Source: Pseudonocardia kunmingensis
GTDB taxonomy: Bacteria; Actinomycetota; Actinomycetes; Mycobacteriales; Pseudonocardiaceae
Direction of reading: 5' to 3'
DNA length: 64,000 nucleotides
Assembly: GCF_006716445.1 (NCBI RefSeq)
Contig: NZ_VFPA01000002.1
Coordinates: 1,116,001 to 1,180,000, forward strand
This document shows positions 24,345 to 32,373 of the stretch, piece after piece (the stretch's first letter is position 1; every line of letters begins with the position of its first letter). The notes beneath the pieces were generated by a model, which searched no databases, was not told the origin of the DNA, and saw only the letters and a program-made list of their open reading frames with translations. The translations under genes were made by a program, and so were the position numbers.

Positions 24345-25418
24345 TCAGGCGGCGTGCCGGTAGGCCGGGTAGTCGAGGTAGCCGGCGTCGCCGCCCTGGT
24401 ACCACCTCGCCTGGTCGTCCGCGGCGATCGGCAGGTCCGCGCGGAGCCGCTCCACCAGGTCCGGGTTGCTGATGAAGGCCCGGCCGAAGCTGATCAGGTC
24501 GGCGCCGAGGCCGAGCCAGCGGTCGGCGGACGTGCGGTCGGTGCGGTCGGTCCCCATCGGGAACGCGGGGTTGACGATCAGCGTGCCGTCCCAGACCTTG
24601 CGCAGGCCGACGAGCGTGTCCTCGTCGGTGGTCGCCTCGAGGTGGACGTAGGCCAGGTCGAAGCGGGCGAGCTCGGTCAGCAGGGCGGTGTAGAGCTCGG
24701 GCACCTCGGTGTCAACGGCTCCCCACAGCCCGGCGCCCGGCGAGAGCCGGATACCGGTACGCCGGGCGCCGACGGCGTCGACCGTGGCCTCGACGGCCTC
24801 GACGGCGAACCGGATGCGGTTCCCGATTCCTCCGCCGTACCGGTCGGCGCGCAGGTTGGCGTTGGAGGACAGGAACTGCGCGATCAGGTAGCCGTTCGCG
24901 CCGTGGAGCTCGACCCCGTCGAAGCCCGCCTCGACCGCGTGGCGGGCCGCGGAGGCGAAGGAACGGGCCTGCTCGGGCACTTCGGCGGTGTCCAGGGCGC
25001 GCGGGACCGGCGCCGGCTGCGGGCCGGTCGGGGTGAACACCTCGCCGACCGCCGCGACGGCCGACGGCCCGACGGGCTGCAGGCCGGTGGTGTCGGGGTG
25101 CGACACCCGGCCGCCGTGCATCAGCTGGGCGACGATCCGGCCACCGTTGACGTGCACGGCGTCGGTGACCGGGCGCCACGCGGCGGCCTGCTCCGCGTTC
25201 ACGAGCCCCGGGGTACCGGGGTTGGACTGGCCGACCCGGTTGGGCTGCACGCCCTCGGAGACGATGAGACCGGCGCTGGCGCGCTGCGCGTAGTAGGTCG
25301 CCATCGACGACGTCGCCCGGCCGTCGGCAGTGGCGCGGACCCGGCTCATCGGGGCCATCACCACCCGGTTGGGCAGCGCCATGTCGGCGAGCTGGTAGCG
25401 GTCGAACAGGGTGGTCAC
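24345..25418 (-). CDS. Old Yellow Enzyme-family alkene reductase (NemA-like)
   Basis: 357 aa from GTG 25418, with GAGGAGGAG about eight bases upstream. FMN-barrel motifs are in place: LPNRVVMAPMSRVRAT, AQLMHGGRVSH, the substrate-binding pair in GFDGVELHGANGYLIAQFL (His and Asn) and FGRAFISNPDLVERL at the C-terminus. OYEs reduce activated C=C bonds of enones, maleimides or nitroesters with NADPH in the cytosol. It is transcribed from a MerR-type promoter (25469-25499) divergent from the MerR gene, which suggests induction by electrophiles. Confidence 0.93.
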   Translation of the reverse strand: MTTLFDRYQLADMALPNRVVMAPMSRVRATADGRATSSMATYYAQRASAGLIVSEGVQPNRVGQSNPGTPGLVNAEQAAAWRPVTDAVHVNGGRIVAQLMHGGRVSHPDTTGLQPVGPSAVAAVGEVFTPTGPQPAPVPRALDTAEVPEQARSFASAARHAVEAGFDGVELHGANGYLIAQFLSSNANLRADRYGGGIGNRIRFAVEAVEATVDAVGARRTGIRLSPGAGLWGAVDTEVPELYTALLTELARFDLAYVHLEATTDEDTLVGLRKVWDGTLIVNPAFPMGTDRTDRTSADRWLGLGADLISFGRAFISNPDLVERLRADLPIAADDQARWYQGGDAGYLDYPAYRHAA

Positions 25419-25468
25419 GGGACTGCTCCTCCTCGGTGTGCGCACCCGAACCCCCGGGTGCTCCGCTA

Positions 25469-25499
25469 CGCTAAAACCTCACACCGACGTCAGAGGCAA
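25469..25499 (-). promoter_or_regulatory. MerR-type promoter/operator for the alkene reductase
   Basis: On the minus strand: -35 TTGCCT (25499-25494), a 19-nt spacer, then -10 TTAGCG (25474-25469). The dyad CCTC-N12-GAGG (25477-25496) lies in the overlong spacer, which is the classic arrangement that MerR proteins untwist to activate. The MerR gene starts 36 bp away on the other strand. Confidence 0.65.
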
Positions 25500-25534
25500 T
25501 GTCGTATGCCGCAGATCACGGGAGGAGTCCGCCG

Positions 25535-25897
25535 GTGCGGATCGGAGAGCTCGCGGACCGGGCCGGGGTGAGCGTGCGGTCGCTGCGCTACTACGAGGAA
25601 CAGGCGCTGCTCACCAGCTCCCGCAGCCCGAGCGGGCAACGCCACTACTCCGAGGACGCGGTGGAACGCGTGCGGTTCCTGCAGCGCCTCTACGCGGCCG
25701 GGCTGTCCAGTCGCACCATCGCCGAGCTCCTGCCCTGCGTCGACGCTCCCAGCACGGACACCACCGACGCCGCCTTCGACCGGATGGTGCAGGAGCGCGA
25801 CCACCTCACGGCCCACATCGAGGACCTGGCCCGCACCCGCGACGCGCTCGACGAGCTGATCGCGGCCAACCGCAACCACCGGGCTGCGCTGGCCTGA
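25535..25897 (+). CDS. MerR-family transcriptional regulator
   Basis: 120 aa from GTG 25535, with GGAGGAG eight or nine bases upstream; an in-frame ATG at 25499 would put 12 unrelated residues in front and overlap the promoter dyad. The winged helix RIGELADRAGVSVRSLRYYE, the wing GQRHYSEDAVERVRFLQRL and the long dimerisation helix QERDHLTAHIEDLARTRDAL are all present. There is one cysteine (LLPCVDAP) and no C-terminal metal-binding cysteine pair, so it is more likely of the organic-electrophile or oxidative type than a metal sensor. It is divergent from the alkene reductase and probably activates it. Confidence 0.92.
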   Translation: MRIGELADRAGVSVRSLRYYEEQALLTSSRSPSGQRHYSEDAVERVRFLQRLYAAGLSSRTIAELLPCVDAPSTDTTDAAFDRMVQERDHLTAHIEDLARTRDALDELIAANRNHRAALA

Positions 25898-25923
25898 CCG
25901 AGGTGTCGAGCCGGCTCAGGCCG

Positions 25924-27687
25924 TCACGGGGTCGTCATGCCCCCGCCCGCGATGGCCGTGGCCGCGACCGCGCGCATGCGGCGCAGCAGCCGCGACGTCA
26001 CCGGCCGCACCAGCGGGTGCTGGCCGCCGTTCGCGGCCGCCGCCTCCCGCCACGCGGCCGCGCGCGCCTCGAACGTGGCGGCGTCGCCGAGCTCGACGCA
26101 GTCGAGGGTGTCGTCGTCGAGGTCGATGACGATCGTGTCGCCGTCCTCGATCAGCGCGATCGGGCCGCCCAGCGCGGCCTCCGGGCCGACGTGGCCGATC
26201 ACCAGGCCGACCGAGCCGCCGGAGAAGCGGGCGTCGGTCATCAGGGCGATCGAGATGCCCTTCTGCCGGCACAGCGCGGTGATCCGGGACGTCGGGTCGA
26301 GCATCTCCGGCATGCCCGGCGCGCCGCGCGGCCCCTCGTAGCGGATCACGACCATGTCCTGGTCGGCGAACACGTCCGGGGTCTCGATGAGGGCGCGCAG
26401 CAGGTCCTGCTCGCTGTCGAACACCCGCGCCCGGCCGACGAACCGGTTGTCGACGATCCCGGTCTCCACACCGGCCAGCTTGATCACCGCGCCGCCCTCG
26501 GGCGCCACGTTCCCCGACAGCAGGCGCAGCCCGCCGGTCGGCTTGAACGGCGTCGACACCGGGTGGACGATCTCGCCGTCGGGCGCGGGCGGGTCGATCC
26601 GGGCGACCTGCTCGGCCAGCGTCTCGCCCGTGCACGTCATCGGCGAGCCGTCGAGCACGCCGGCGTCCAGCAGTTCCTTGACGATCACGGGCAGACCGCC
26701 GACGGCGTCGATGTCGACCATGCTGTACTTCCCGAACGGGCGGGCGTTGACCAGCACCGGCACCGTGCGGGAGAGCTGGTTGAACTCCTTCTGGGACATC
26801 ACCTGGTTCCAGAAGTCGATGCCCGCGGCGCGCGCGATCTCCGGCGCGTGCAGCACCACGTTGGTCGAGCCGCCCACCGCGATGGCGACGATCGTGGCGT
26901 TGCGGAACGCGGTGGGGGTGGCGATGTCGCGGGGGGTGATCCCGCGCTGCGTCATGATCTCCAGGCAGTCGACGACCTGCTCGGGGAACACCTCGGTGCG
27001 CCGCGGGTCCTCGGACGCGGGAGACACCATGTGCAGCGGCTCGAGCCCCAGCAGGGCGATGAACGACTGCATCGTGTTGTAGGTGAAGATGCCGCCGCAG
27101 CTGCCGTAGCCGGGGCAGGCGTTGCGCGCCCAGCGCTCGCGCTTCGCCAGGTCCGGGTCACCCGCCACCTGGAAGCAGCTCACCAGGTCGATCGTCTCGC
27201 CGGTGAGCGGGTCGGTGCCGGGGCGGATCGAGCCGTCCGACAGCACCACCGCGGGCACGTTGCGCTCCATGATCGCGGCCGTGGCCCCGACCGGCGGCTT
27301 GTCGCACGCGACGACGGCGACCACGCCGCGGATGTCGCTGCCCTCGAAGTGCAGGGAAAGGCCGTCGTTCGTGGTCTCGCGACCGATGAGCGAGTACCGC
27401 ATCTGCGGCGTGCCGTTGCGCTGGCCGTCGGAGATGCCGCCCGAGTAGTTGGGGGCCAGCAGGCGCACCGGCAGGTCGCGCTCGGAGATCCGGCGCCCCA
27501 TCGCCGCGTGCACGGCCTCGACCTTCTCGTTCACGCCCACGTAGCAGATGCTGTCGCCCAGCGTGCCGACCACACCCCACGGCGCCCCGTGGATCCGGTC
27601 GACGTCCTGCCCCAGGGCCTTCGCGGTGGCCACGGCCTGGCAGTCCTGACCCGGCTGCCAGACGTCCTGGCCGTTCGCCTCACTCAT
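25924..27687 (-). CDS. IlvD/Edd-family dehydratase (second, diverged paralogue)
   Basis: 587 aa from ATG 27687. Likely Fe-S ligands are Cys48 (GDSICYVGVN), Cys128 (VACDKPPVGA) and Cys197 (GYGSCGGIFTYN); the C-terminal TDARFSGGSVGLVIGHVGPEAALGGPI is the strongly conserved family block. It differs clearly from the dehydratase at 6707: the first Cys is not in an NPCHGN motif, and there is an extra Cys191. It probably dehydrates a sugar acid or other dihydroxy acid rather than serving branched-chain synthesis. It is divergent from the cupin dioxygenase operon; two GGACRTGTCC palindromes lie in the 285-bp intergenic stretch. Confidence 0.87.
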   Translation of the reverse strand: MSEANGQDVWQPGQDCQAVATAKALGQDVDRIHGAPWGVVGTLGDSICYVGVNEKVEAVHAAMGRRISERDLPVRLLAPNYSGGISDGQRNGTPQMRYSLIGRETTNDGLSLHFEGSDIRGVVAVVACDKPPVGATAAIMERNVPAVVLSDGSIRPGTDPLTGETIDLVSCFQVAGDPDLAKRERWARNACPGYGSCGGIFTYNTMQSFIALLGLEPLHMVSPASEDPRRTEVFPEQVVDCLEIMTQRGITPRDIATPTAFRNATIVAIAVGGSTNVVLHAPEIARAAGIDFWNQVMSQKEFNQLSRTVPVLVNARPFGKYSMVDIDAVGGLPVIVKELLDAGVLDGSPMTCTGETLAEQVARIDPPAPDGEIVHPVSTPFKPTGGLRLLSGNVAPEGGAVIKLAGVETGIVDNRFVGRARVFDSEQDLLRALIETPDVFADQDMVVIRYEGPRGAPGMPEMLDPTSRITALCRQKGISIALMTDARFSGGSVGLVIGHVGPEAALGGPIALIEDGDTIVIDLDDDTLDCVELGDAATFEARAAAWREAAAANGGQHPLVRPVTSRLLRRMRAVAATAIAGGGMTTP

Positions 27688-27848
27688 GGGTCCATTCTCC
27701 CGGTTCAGCGGGACCGGCGGACGCCGACCCCCGCTTCTACCCGGTGTCGGGCGAGGAGTCGGGCCCGAGCCACGGGGCCTCGACGATGCCGGCCCCGATG
27801 GCCGCCGCAACGCGCCGGATCCGCTCCGGCCGCCAGGTGGGGTACCGC

Positions 27849-27883
27849 CCGGACATGTCCGGAACAGGCAAGGGACGTGTCCG
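27849..27883. promoter_or_regulatory. Pair of GGACRTGTCC palindromes in divergent promoter
   Basis: CCGGACATGTCCGG (27849-27862) is a perfect 14-bp palindrome. A second, near-perfect copy of the core, GGACGTGTCC, occupies 27873-27882. Centres are 22 bp apart, about two helical turns, so two dimers could bind on the same face. They lie between the dehydratase at 27687 and the dioxygenase at 27973. The cognate regulator is unknown; the AraC gene at 30971 is the closest candidate, but symmetric sites are not typical for AraC. Confidence 0.55.
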
Positions 27884-27972
27884 ACGCAGGAAAGACCCGC
27901 CGCCCGCCTTCGCCTTGACTCTCCTGCGACGCCACGACGCCGTGGCGCAGCGCACTCGCAGAGGAGCAGCCC

Positions 27973-28521
27973 ATGTCGAAGGAACCGGGCACGAAGGAAC
28001 CGGGCACCGAGTTCTGGCGCGATCTGAAGCCGATCGCCAACGCGTTGAAGCCCGACGCGCAGCCCGAGGTCTTCCACCAGTCCGCGCCGATCGACGACGA
28101 GCGGTACTACGTGCCGCTGACCGAGACCGTCGGTTCCCGGCCGTTGTGGATCTCACCACGGGACAACCGGTGGGCCGACGTCCTGTGGGCGAGGTCGGCG
28201 GGGCTGGTGAACCGGCACTACCACCCGCACGAGGTGTTCGCCTACACGATCAGCGGCACCTGGGGGTACCTGGAGCAGCCGTGGACGGCGACGCAGGGCT
28301 CCTTCGTCTACGAGACGCCGGGGGAGGGGCACACGCTCGTGGCGTACGAGTCCGACGAGCCGATGCGCTGTTTCTTCGTGGTCAAGGGCCCGCTGATCTG
28401 GCTGGACGAGAACGGCGACAGCGCCGGGCACTTCGACGTGCACGACTACCTCGCGCTGTGCCGCGAGCACTACGAGAAGGTCGGGATCGGCGCGGACTTC
28501 GTCGAGACGCTGATCCGCTGA
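27973..28521 (+). CDS. Cupin protein, 2,4'-dihydroxyacetophenone dioxygenase-like
   Basis: 182 aa from ATG 27973 with GAGGAG seven bases upstream. The cupin core reads NRHYHPHEVFAYTISGTWGY, followed by GSFVYETPGEGHTLV. The His-X-His and the later Glu/His give the metal-ligand pattern of the 2,4'-dihydroxyacetophenone dioxygenase (DAD) family, which cleaves aromatic hydroxyketones using non-heme iron. The substrate of this member is not known. The N-terminus contains a tandem 15-bp duplication (27979-28008) that encodes KEPGT twice. It is the first gene of an operon with an MFS carrier and a zinc dehydrogenase. Confidence 0.82.
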   Translation: MSKEPGTKEPGTEFWRDLKPIANALKPDAQPEVFHQSAPIDDERYYVPLTETVGSRPLWISPRDNRWADVLWARSAGLVNRHYHPHEVFAYTISGTWGYLEQPWTATQGSFVYETPGEGHTLVAYESDEPMRCFFVVKGPLIWLDENGDSAGHFDVHDYLALCREHYEKVGIGADFVETLIR

Positions 28522-28522
28522 C

Positions 28523-29794
28523 ATGGACCAGTCGGTTTCCGCCCCTGCCGGCTACCGCCCGCCGGCCCGCGGCGGCCGCTACGAGAACGTCCTGCTCGCG
28601 GTGCTGTTCAGCACGTTCGGGTTCGTCTTCTTCGACCGGCTGGCGCTGAACTTCCTCACGCCGTTCTTCAAGGACGAGCTCGGCCTGACCAACGCCCACA
28701 TCGGCCTGCTCGGCGGCATCCCGGCGCTGACCTGGGCGGTCGCCGGGATCTGCGTCGGCTTCCTGTCCGACCGGCTGGACCGGCGCAAGCCGCTGCTCGT
28801 CGCGGCGATCGTGACGTTCACGCTGTTCTCGGCGCTGTCGGGGTTCGTGGGCGGGCTGGCGAGCCTGCTGCTGTTCCGGGCGCTCATGGGCGCGGCCGAG
28901 GGGGCGGTGCTGCCGCTCGCCCAGCCGATGATGCTGCACTCGTCCACGCCGCGGCGGCGTGGGCTGAACATGGGGCTGCTGCAAGGCTCGTCGGCCGGTC
29001 TGCTCGGCGGGATCCTCGGGCCGATCGTGACGGTGTGGCTCGCGGAGTCGTTCGGCTGGCGCGCCGCGTTCTACGCGACGGTGGTGCCGGGGCTGATCAT
29101 GGCCGCCCTGGTGCTCACGCTGGTCCGGGACCTGCGGCTGCGGCACCCGGCGACCGTGGCGATGGACGCCGACGTGCCCGACGTCCCCAGCGCGGGCGGG
29201 CCACGCGCGGCGCTGCGCAGCCGCAACGTCGTCGTCTGCCTGGTGATCGCGATCTTCTACCTGACCTGGTTCACCACGACCCAGACGTTCACGCCGCTGT
29301 ACCTGGCGGAGGTGAAGGGCTTCGACCCCGGTCAGCTGGGCTTCGTACTGAGCGGCATCGGGGTGGCCTGGGTGCTCTGGGGCGCGGTCGTGCCCGGCAT
29401 CTCCGACCGCATCGGTCGCAAACCCGCCATGGTCGGGTTCTCGGCGCTGGCCGCCCTGTCCCCGCTGGCGATCATCGGGATCGACGCCCCCGGCCTGCTG
29501 TTCGCCGCGCTCGTGCTCACCTACACCGGCCTGGGCTGCTTCACGCTGTTCATGGCCACCATCCCGGCGGAGACGGTGCCGCGGGCGGTCATGGCCACGG
29601 CGCTCGGTCTGATCATGGGCGTCGGCGAGGTCGTGGGCGGGTTCGTCGCACCGGCGCTGGCCGGTCGACTGTCGGACGCCTTCGGGCTCGACGCGTCGAT
29701 GCTCATCTCGTCGGGCGCGGCGGTCGTCGTGGTGCTGCTGAGCCTCGCGCTGGTCGAGACTGCGCCGGCGCGGAGACGGGGAACGGCCGGATGA
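28523..29794 (+). CDS. MFS transporter
   Basis: 423 aa with 12 membrane segments, ATG 28523 one base after the dioxygenase stop. The helix 2-3 loop GFLSDRLDRRKPLLV and the N-terminal FGFVFFDRLALNFLTPFFKD mark an MFS carrier, probably of the ACS or related organic-acid branch. It overlaps the next gene by four bases (ATGA). It presumably imports the aromatic or hydroxyketone compound processed by the flanking enzymes. Confidence 0.9.
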   Translation: MDQSVSAPAGYRPPARGGRYENVLLAVLFSTFGFVFFDRLALNFLTPFFKDELGLTNAHIGLLGGIPALTWAVAGICVGFLSDRLDRRKPLLVAAIVTFTLFSALSGFVGGLASLLLFRALMGAAEGAVLPLAQPMMLHSSTPRRRGLNMGLLQGSSAGLLGGILGPIVTVWLAESFGWRAAFYATVVPGLIMAALVLTLVRDLRLRHPATVAMDADVPDVPSAGGPRAALRSRNVVVCLVIAIFYLTWFTTTQTFTPLYLAEVKGFDPGQLGFVLSGIGVAWVLWGAVVPGISDRIGRKPAMVGFSALAALSPLAIIGIDAPGLLFAALVLTYTGLGCFTLFMATIPAETVPRAVMATALGLIMGVGEVVGGFVAPALAGRLSDAFGLDASMLISSGAAVVVVLLSLALVETAPARRRGTAG

Positions 29795-30849
29795 GGGCGG
29801 TGCGCTGGCACGCTGCAGGCGACGTCCGGCTCGAGACCGTGGAGCTGCCCCCGCCCGGACCCGGCGAGGTGCTGGTGGCCGTCGCCTACTGCGGCATCTG
29901 CGGCAGCGACCTGCACGAGGTGGCGGACGGCCCGCACGCGATCCCGGTCGGGCCGCCGCACCCGCTGTCCGGGGCGGTGGCCCCGCTGACGCTGGGACAC
30001 GAGTTCTCCGGCACCGTCGCGGCGCTCGGGCGAGGCGTCGACGGGCCGGCCGTGGGTGCGCTCGTCGCCGTCGAGCCCAACTACCGCTGCGGCCGGTGCA
30101 CCGCCTGCCGGGATGGTCGCTACGAGGTCTGCGCCGGGTTCGGCTTCGCGGGGCTCATGGGCGACGGCGGGCTGGCCGAGTACGCGCTCGTCCCGGCGTA
30201 CATGGTGCGGGCGCTGCCCGCGGGTTTCGACCTCGCCGCGGCGGCGGTGCTGGAGCCCGCCGCGGTGGCGTTGCACGGCATCCGCCGCTCGACGTTCGCG
30301 GCGGGGCAGGCCGCGCTCGTCGTGGGGCTCGGGCCGGTGGGCCTGCTCGTCTGCGCGCTGCTGCGCGAGGCCGGCGCGGCCGTCGTCGTCGGGGTCGATC
30401 CGGTGCCCGCGCGGCGCGACCTCGCGGCCCGGCTCGGCGCCACGGCAGTCCTGGCGCCGGACGAGGACGTCCTCGCCGTCGTCCGGGAGCTCACCGGCGG
30501 CGACGGCGCGCACGTGGCGTTCGAGGTCGTCGGCGCGCAGGCCACCGTGGACGCCGCGCTGGCCGGCCTGCGGACCGGCGGCGAACTGCTGCTGCTCGGC
30601 CTCGTCGACCGGTTGACGCTGCCCGCGTTCGACATGGTCAACGCCGAGCAGCGGCTCACCACGAGCGTCGGCTACCGCGACTGCCACGACGAGCTGATCG
30701 CCCTCGTGTCCGCCGGGCGGCTCGACCTGGCCGCGCTCGTCACCGACGTCGTCGCGCTGGAGGACGCCGCCGCGGCGCTGCGGGCGATGGCGACCGGTGG
30801 CAGCGACGGGGTCAAGACGCTCGTCCGGTGCGGGAAGGAGGCCGGATGA
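29791..30849 (+). CDS. Zinc-dependent 2,3-butanediol/sorbitol-type dehydrogenase
   Basis: 352 aa medium-chain dehydrogenase. Catalytic zinc ligands: Cys in AYCGICGSDLHE, and His-Glu in LTLGHEFSG. Structural zinc cysteines are in YRCGRCTACRDGRYEVCAG. The Rossmann fold reads ALVVGLGPVGLLVCALL. Residues and spacing fit the 2,3-butanediol dehydrogenase / L-iditol dehydrogenase group, which oxidises secondary alcohols or polyols with NAD. Start ATG 29791 overlaps the MFS stop (ATGA), and its own stop overlaps the start of the SDR remnant. It likely oxidises an alcohol intermediate in the dioxygenase pathway. Confidence 0.9.
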   Translation: MRAVRWHAAGDVRLETVELPPPGPGEVLVAVAYCGICGSDLHEVADGPHAIPVGPPHPLSGAVAPLTLGHEFSGTVAALGRGVDGPAVGALVAVEPNYRCGRCTACRDGRYEVCAGFGFAGLMGDGGLAEYALVPAYMVRALPAGFDLAAAAVLEPAAVALHGIRRSTFAAGQAALVVGLGPVGLLVCALLREAGAAVVVGVDPVPARRDLAARLGATAVLAPDEDVLAVVRELTGGDGAHVAFEVVGAQATVDAALAGLRTGGELLLLGLVDRLTLPAFDMVNAEQRLTTSVGYRDCHDELIALVSAGRLDLAALVTDVVALEDAAAALRAMATGGSDGVKTLVRCGKEAG

Positions 30850-30923
30850 CCTGGCCTGCCGGGCAGGGCACCGGAGTGCTCGCCGCCGTGCTGCCCGTGG
30901 ACGGGGGCTACCTCACGGCGTGA
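30846..30923 (+). pseudogene. SDR fossil: start codon plus C-terminal tail only
   Basis: An ATGA overlap couples this 25-codon frame to the dehydrogenase gene. Its last residues, LPVDGGYLTA, are the characteristic C-terminus of classical SDR enzymes (…VDGG…), but the Rossmann fold and active site are absent. The simplest reading is an in-frame internal deletion that removed about 230 codons of a former SDR gene and kept its start and its end. A newly evolved micropeptide is possible but less likely. Confidence 0.6.
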
Positions 30924-30970
30924 GCGCCAGGTACCGTCGGCCGCCGCGAAGCCCGGCCACCGGAGGTCCC

Positions 30971-31924
30971 GTGCCCGCTGCGACAGTGCTGTCCTCGGTC
31001 TCGACCACGGCCGTCGACGCCCCCGACCGGCTGGCCTTCTGGGAGCACTACAACGCCGAGGCGCTGGTGGGGTTGACCTGCTCCACCTATGCGATGGAGG
31101 GGTTGGTCGCGCGCCAGCTCAACCTCGACCTCGGTGGGTTCCGGGTGGCCGACATCGCGGGCAACCGGCACGTGATCGAGCGCGCGCCCGCGTTGGTGCG
31201 CGCCCGCCCGAAGGACGCCACGTTCGTGACGCTGCTGCTGGAGGGCGAGGCGTTCTTCTACCACGCGGACGGCTGCCTCACGCTCGGCGCGGGCGACGTC
31301 ATCGTGTACGAGACCGACCGCCCCTACCTGTTCGGCTTCGGTTCGGCGATGCGGCAGCTGCTGGTCGACGTGCCCCGGCCACTGTTCCTCGAGTGGTGCG
31401 GCCCGGGCATCGACCGGCCGCTCACGGTCCCGGGCGACGGACCGGGCCCGGCGAGCCTCACCGCGCGGGCTCTGCGGGAGACGCTGCTCGGGCTGGTCGA
31501 CGACCCGGCAGTGTCCCCGGACACCGTCCGAGACCAGCTGCTCGACCTGCTGCAGACGATGACCACCGGCCGGGGTACCCCGAGCGGCACCTCCCGGCTG
31601 CTGGCCGCCAAGGCCCACATCGCCGAGCACCTCGCCGAGCCGAGTCTGTGCGCCGACTCGGTGGCCAGGGCCGTCGGTGTGACGCCCCGCCACCTCAACC
31701 GCGCGTTCGCGACCGAGGGCACCACCGTGGCGCAGTACGTGCAGGGCAGGCGGCTGGACAGCGCCCGGGTCGACCTCACGGCGTCGTCGACGGCGCACTA
31801 CCGCATCGCCGACATCGCCTGCCGGTGGGGCTTCGCCTCGCAAGCGCACTTCACCAGGCTCTTCCGGGCGCGCTTCGGCTGCACGCCCTCCGACGTGCGG
31901 CGCGGCGCGGCCGAGCGGGGCTGA
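30971..31924 (+). CDS. AraC-family transcriptional regulator
   Basis: 317 aa from GTG 30971, with GGAGG about five bases upstream. Residues ~1-190 resemble the AraC-binding-like/cupin domain of XylS/FeaR-type activators (FVTLLLEGEAFFYHADGCLT, GAGDVIVYETDRPYLFGF). The C-terminal ~100 residues hold two helix-turn-helix units: LCADSVARAVGVTPRHLNRA and RIADIACRWGFASQAHFTRL. FeaR/XylS relatives activate aromatic or amine catabolism. It follows the dioxygenase-MFS-dehydrogenase operon on the same strand, so it probably governs it. Confidence 0.92.
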   Translation: MPAATVLSSVSTTAVDAPDRLAFWEHYNAEALVGLTCSTYAMEGLVARQLNLDLGGFRVADIAGNRHVIERAPALVRARPKDATFVTLLLEGEAFFYHADGCLTLGAGDVIVYETDRPYLFGFGSAMRQLLVDVPRPLFLEWCGPGIDRPLTVPGDGPGPASLTARALRETLLGLVDDPAVSPDTVRDQLLDLLQTMTTGRGTPSGTSRLLAAKAHIAEHLAEPSLCADSVARAVGVTPRHLNRAFATEGTTVAQYVQGRRLDSARVDLTASSTAHYRIADIACRWGFASQAHFTRLFRARFGCTPSDVRRGAAERG

Positions 31925-32059
31925 GCGACGCAGACCACCTCGGAGCATTGCTGCACTGCGGCCTGGTATCTCACCTTCCGTCGCCGGCGGTTGAGCTTTT
32001 CGGTGAGCCGTTGATCCGGGGCGCGACCTGGCTCGGGACCGGACCGGAATTGTCAGGGG

Positions 32060-32075
32060 TCGAACATGAGTTCGA
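32060..32075. promoter_or_regulatory. LexA/SOS box
   Basis: TCGAACATGAGTTCGA is a perfect match to the actinobacterial LexA box TCGAAC-N4-GTTCGA. It ends four bases before the start codon of the 13E12/DUF222 remnant at 32079. LexA control of 13E12-type genes is known from mycobacteria, so the regulatory site has outlived the gene. Confidence 0.82.
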
Positions 32076-32078
32076 GAC

Positions 32079-32360
32079 ATGACCAGCGTGGCAGACCTCG
32101 TGGACCGGGCAGTGGCACTGCCGCCGGGTCCTGGGTTGGCTGCTGCGCTCGGCGAGTTGGCGTGGGAGTCGGTCCCGAACGCGCGGCTGGTCGAGGTCGT
32201 GCAGGCCCGGTCGCGGCAGTTGGCGCATGACCAGGCGGAGCTGCTGGCGGGGCTGGTGGAGATCGCGCACGCGGTCGCGGTGGCCGACCTGCCCCGCACG
32301 CGGTCCGCCGCTCGGGCCGGTGGCCGGGCCGCTGCGGAGGACGCACCACCACCACGGACG
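32079..32360 (+). pseudogene. 13E12/DUF222 HNH-endonuclease family gene, N-terminal remnant
   Basis: The first ~75 residues (LPPGPGLAAALGELAWESVP, NARLVEVVQARSRQLAHDQA and ELLAGLVEIAHAVAVADLPR) match the N-terminus of actinobacterial DUF222/13E12 repeat proteins, which normally run to 400-550 aa and end in an HNH nuclease domain. After about residue 80 the frame becomes low-complexity Arg/Ala/Pro and runs into the antisense of the alcohol dehydrogenase gene. The DUF222 core and HNH motif are missing. Start ATG 32079 has the SOS box immediately upstream. 31925-32059 shows no other feature. Confidence 0.75.
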
Positions 32361-32373
32361 AGACCCCCGAACG

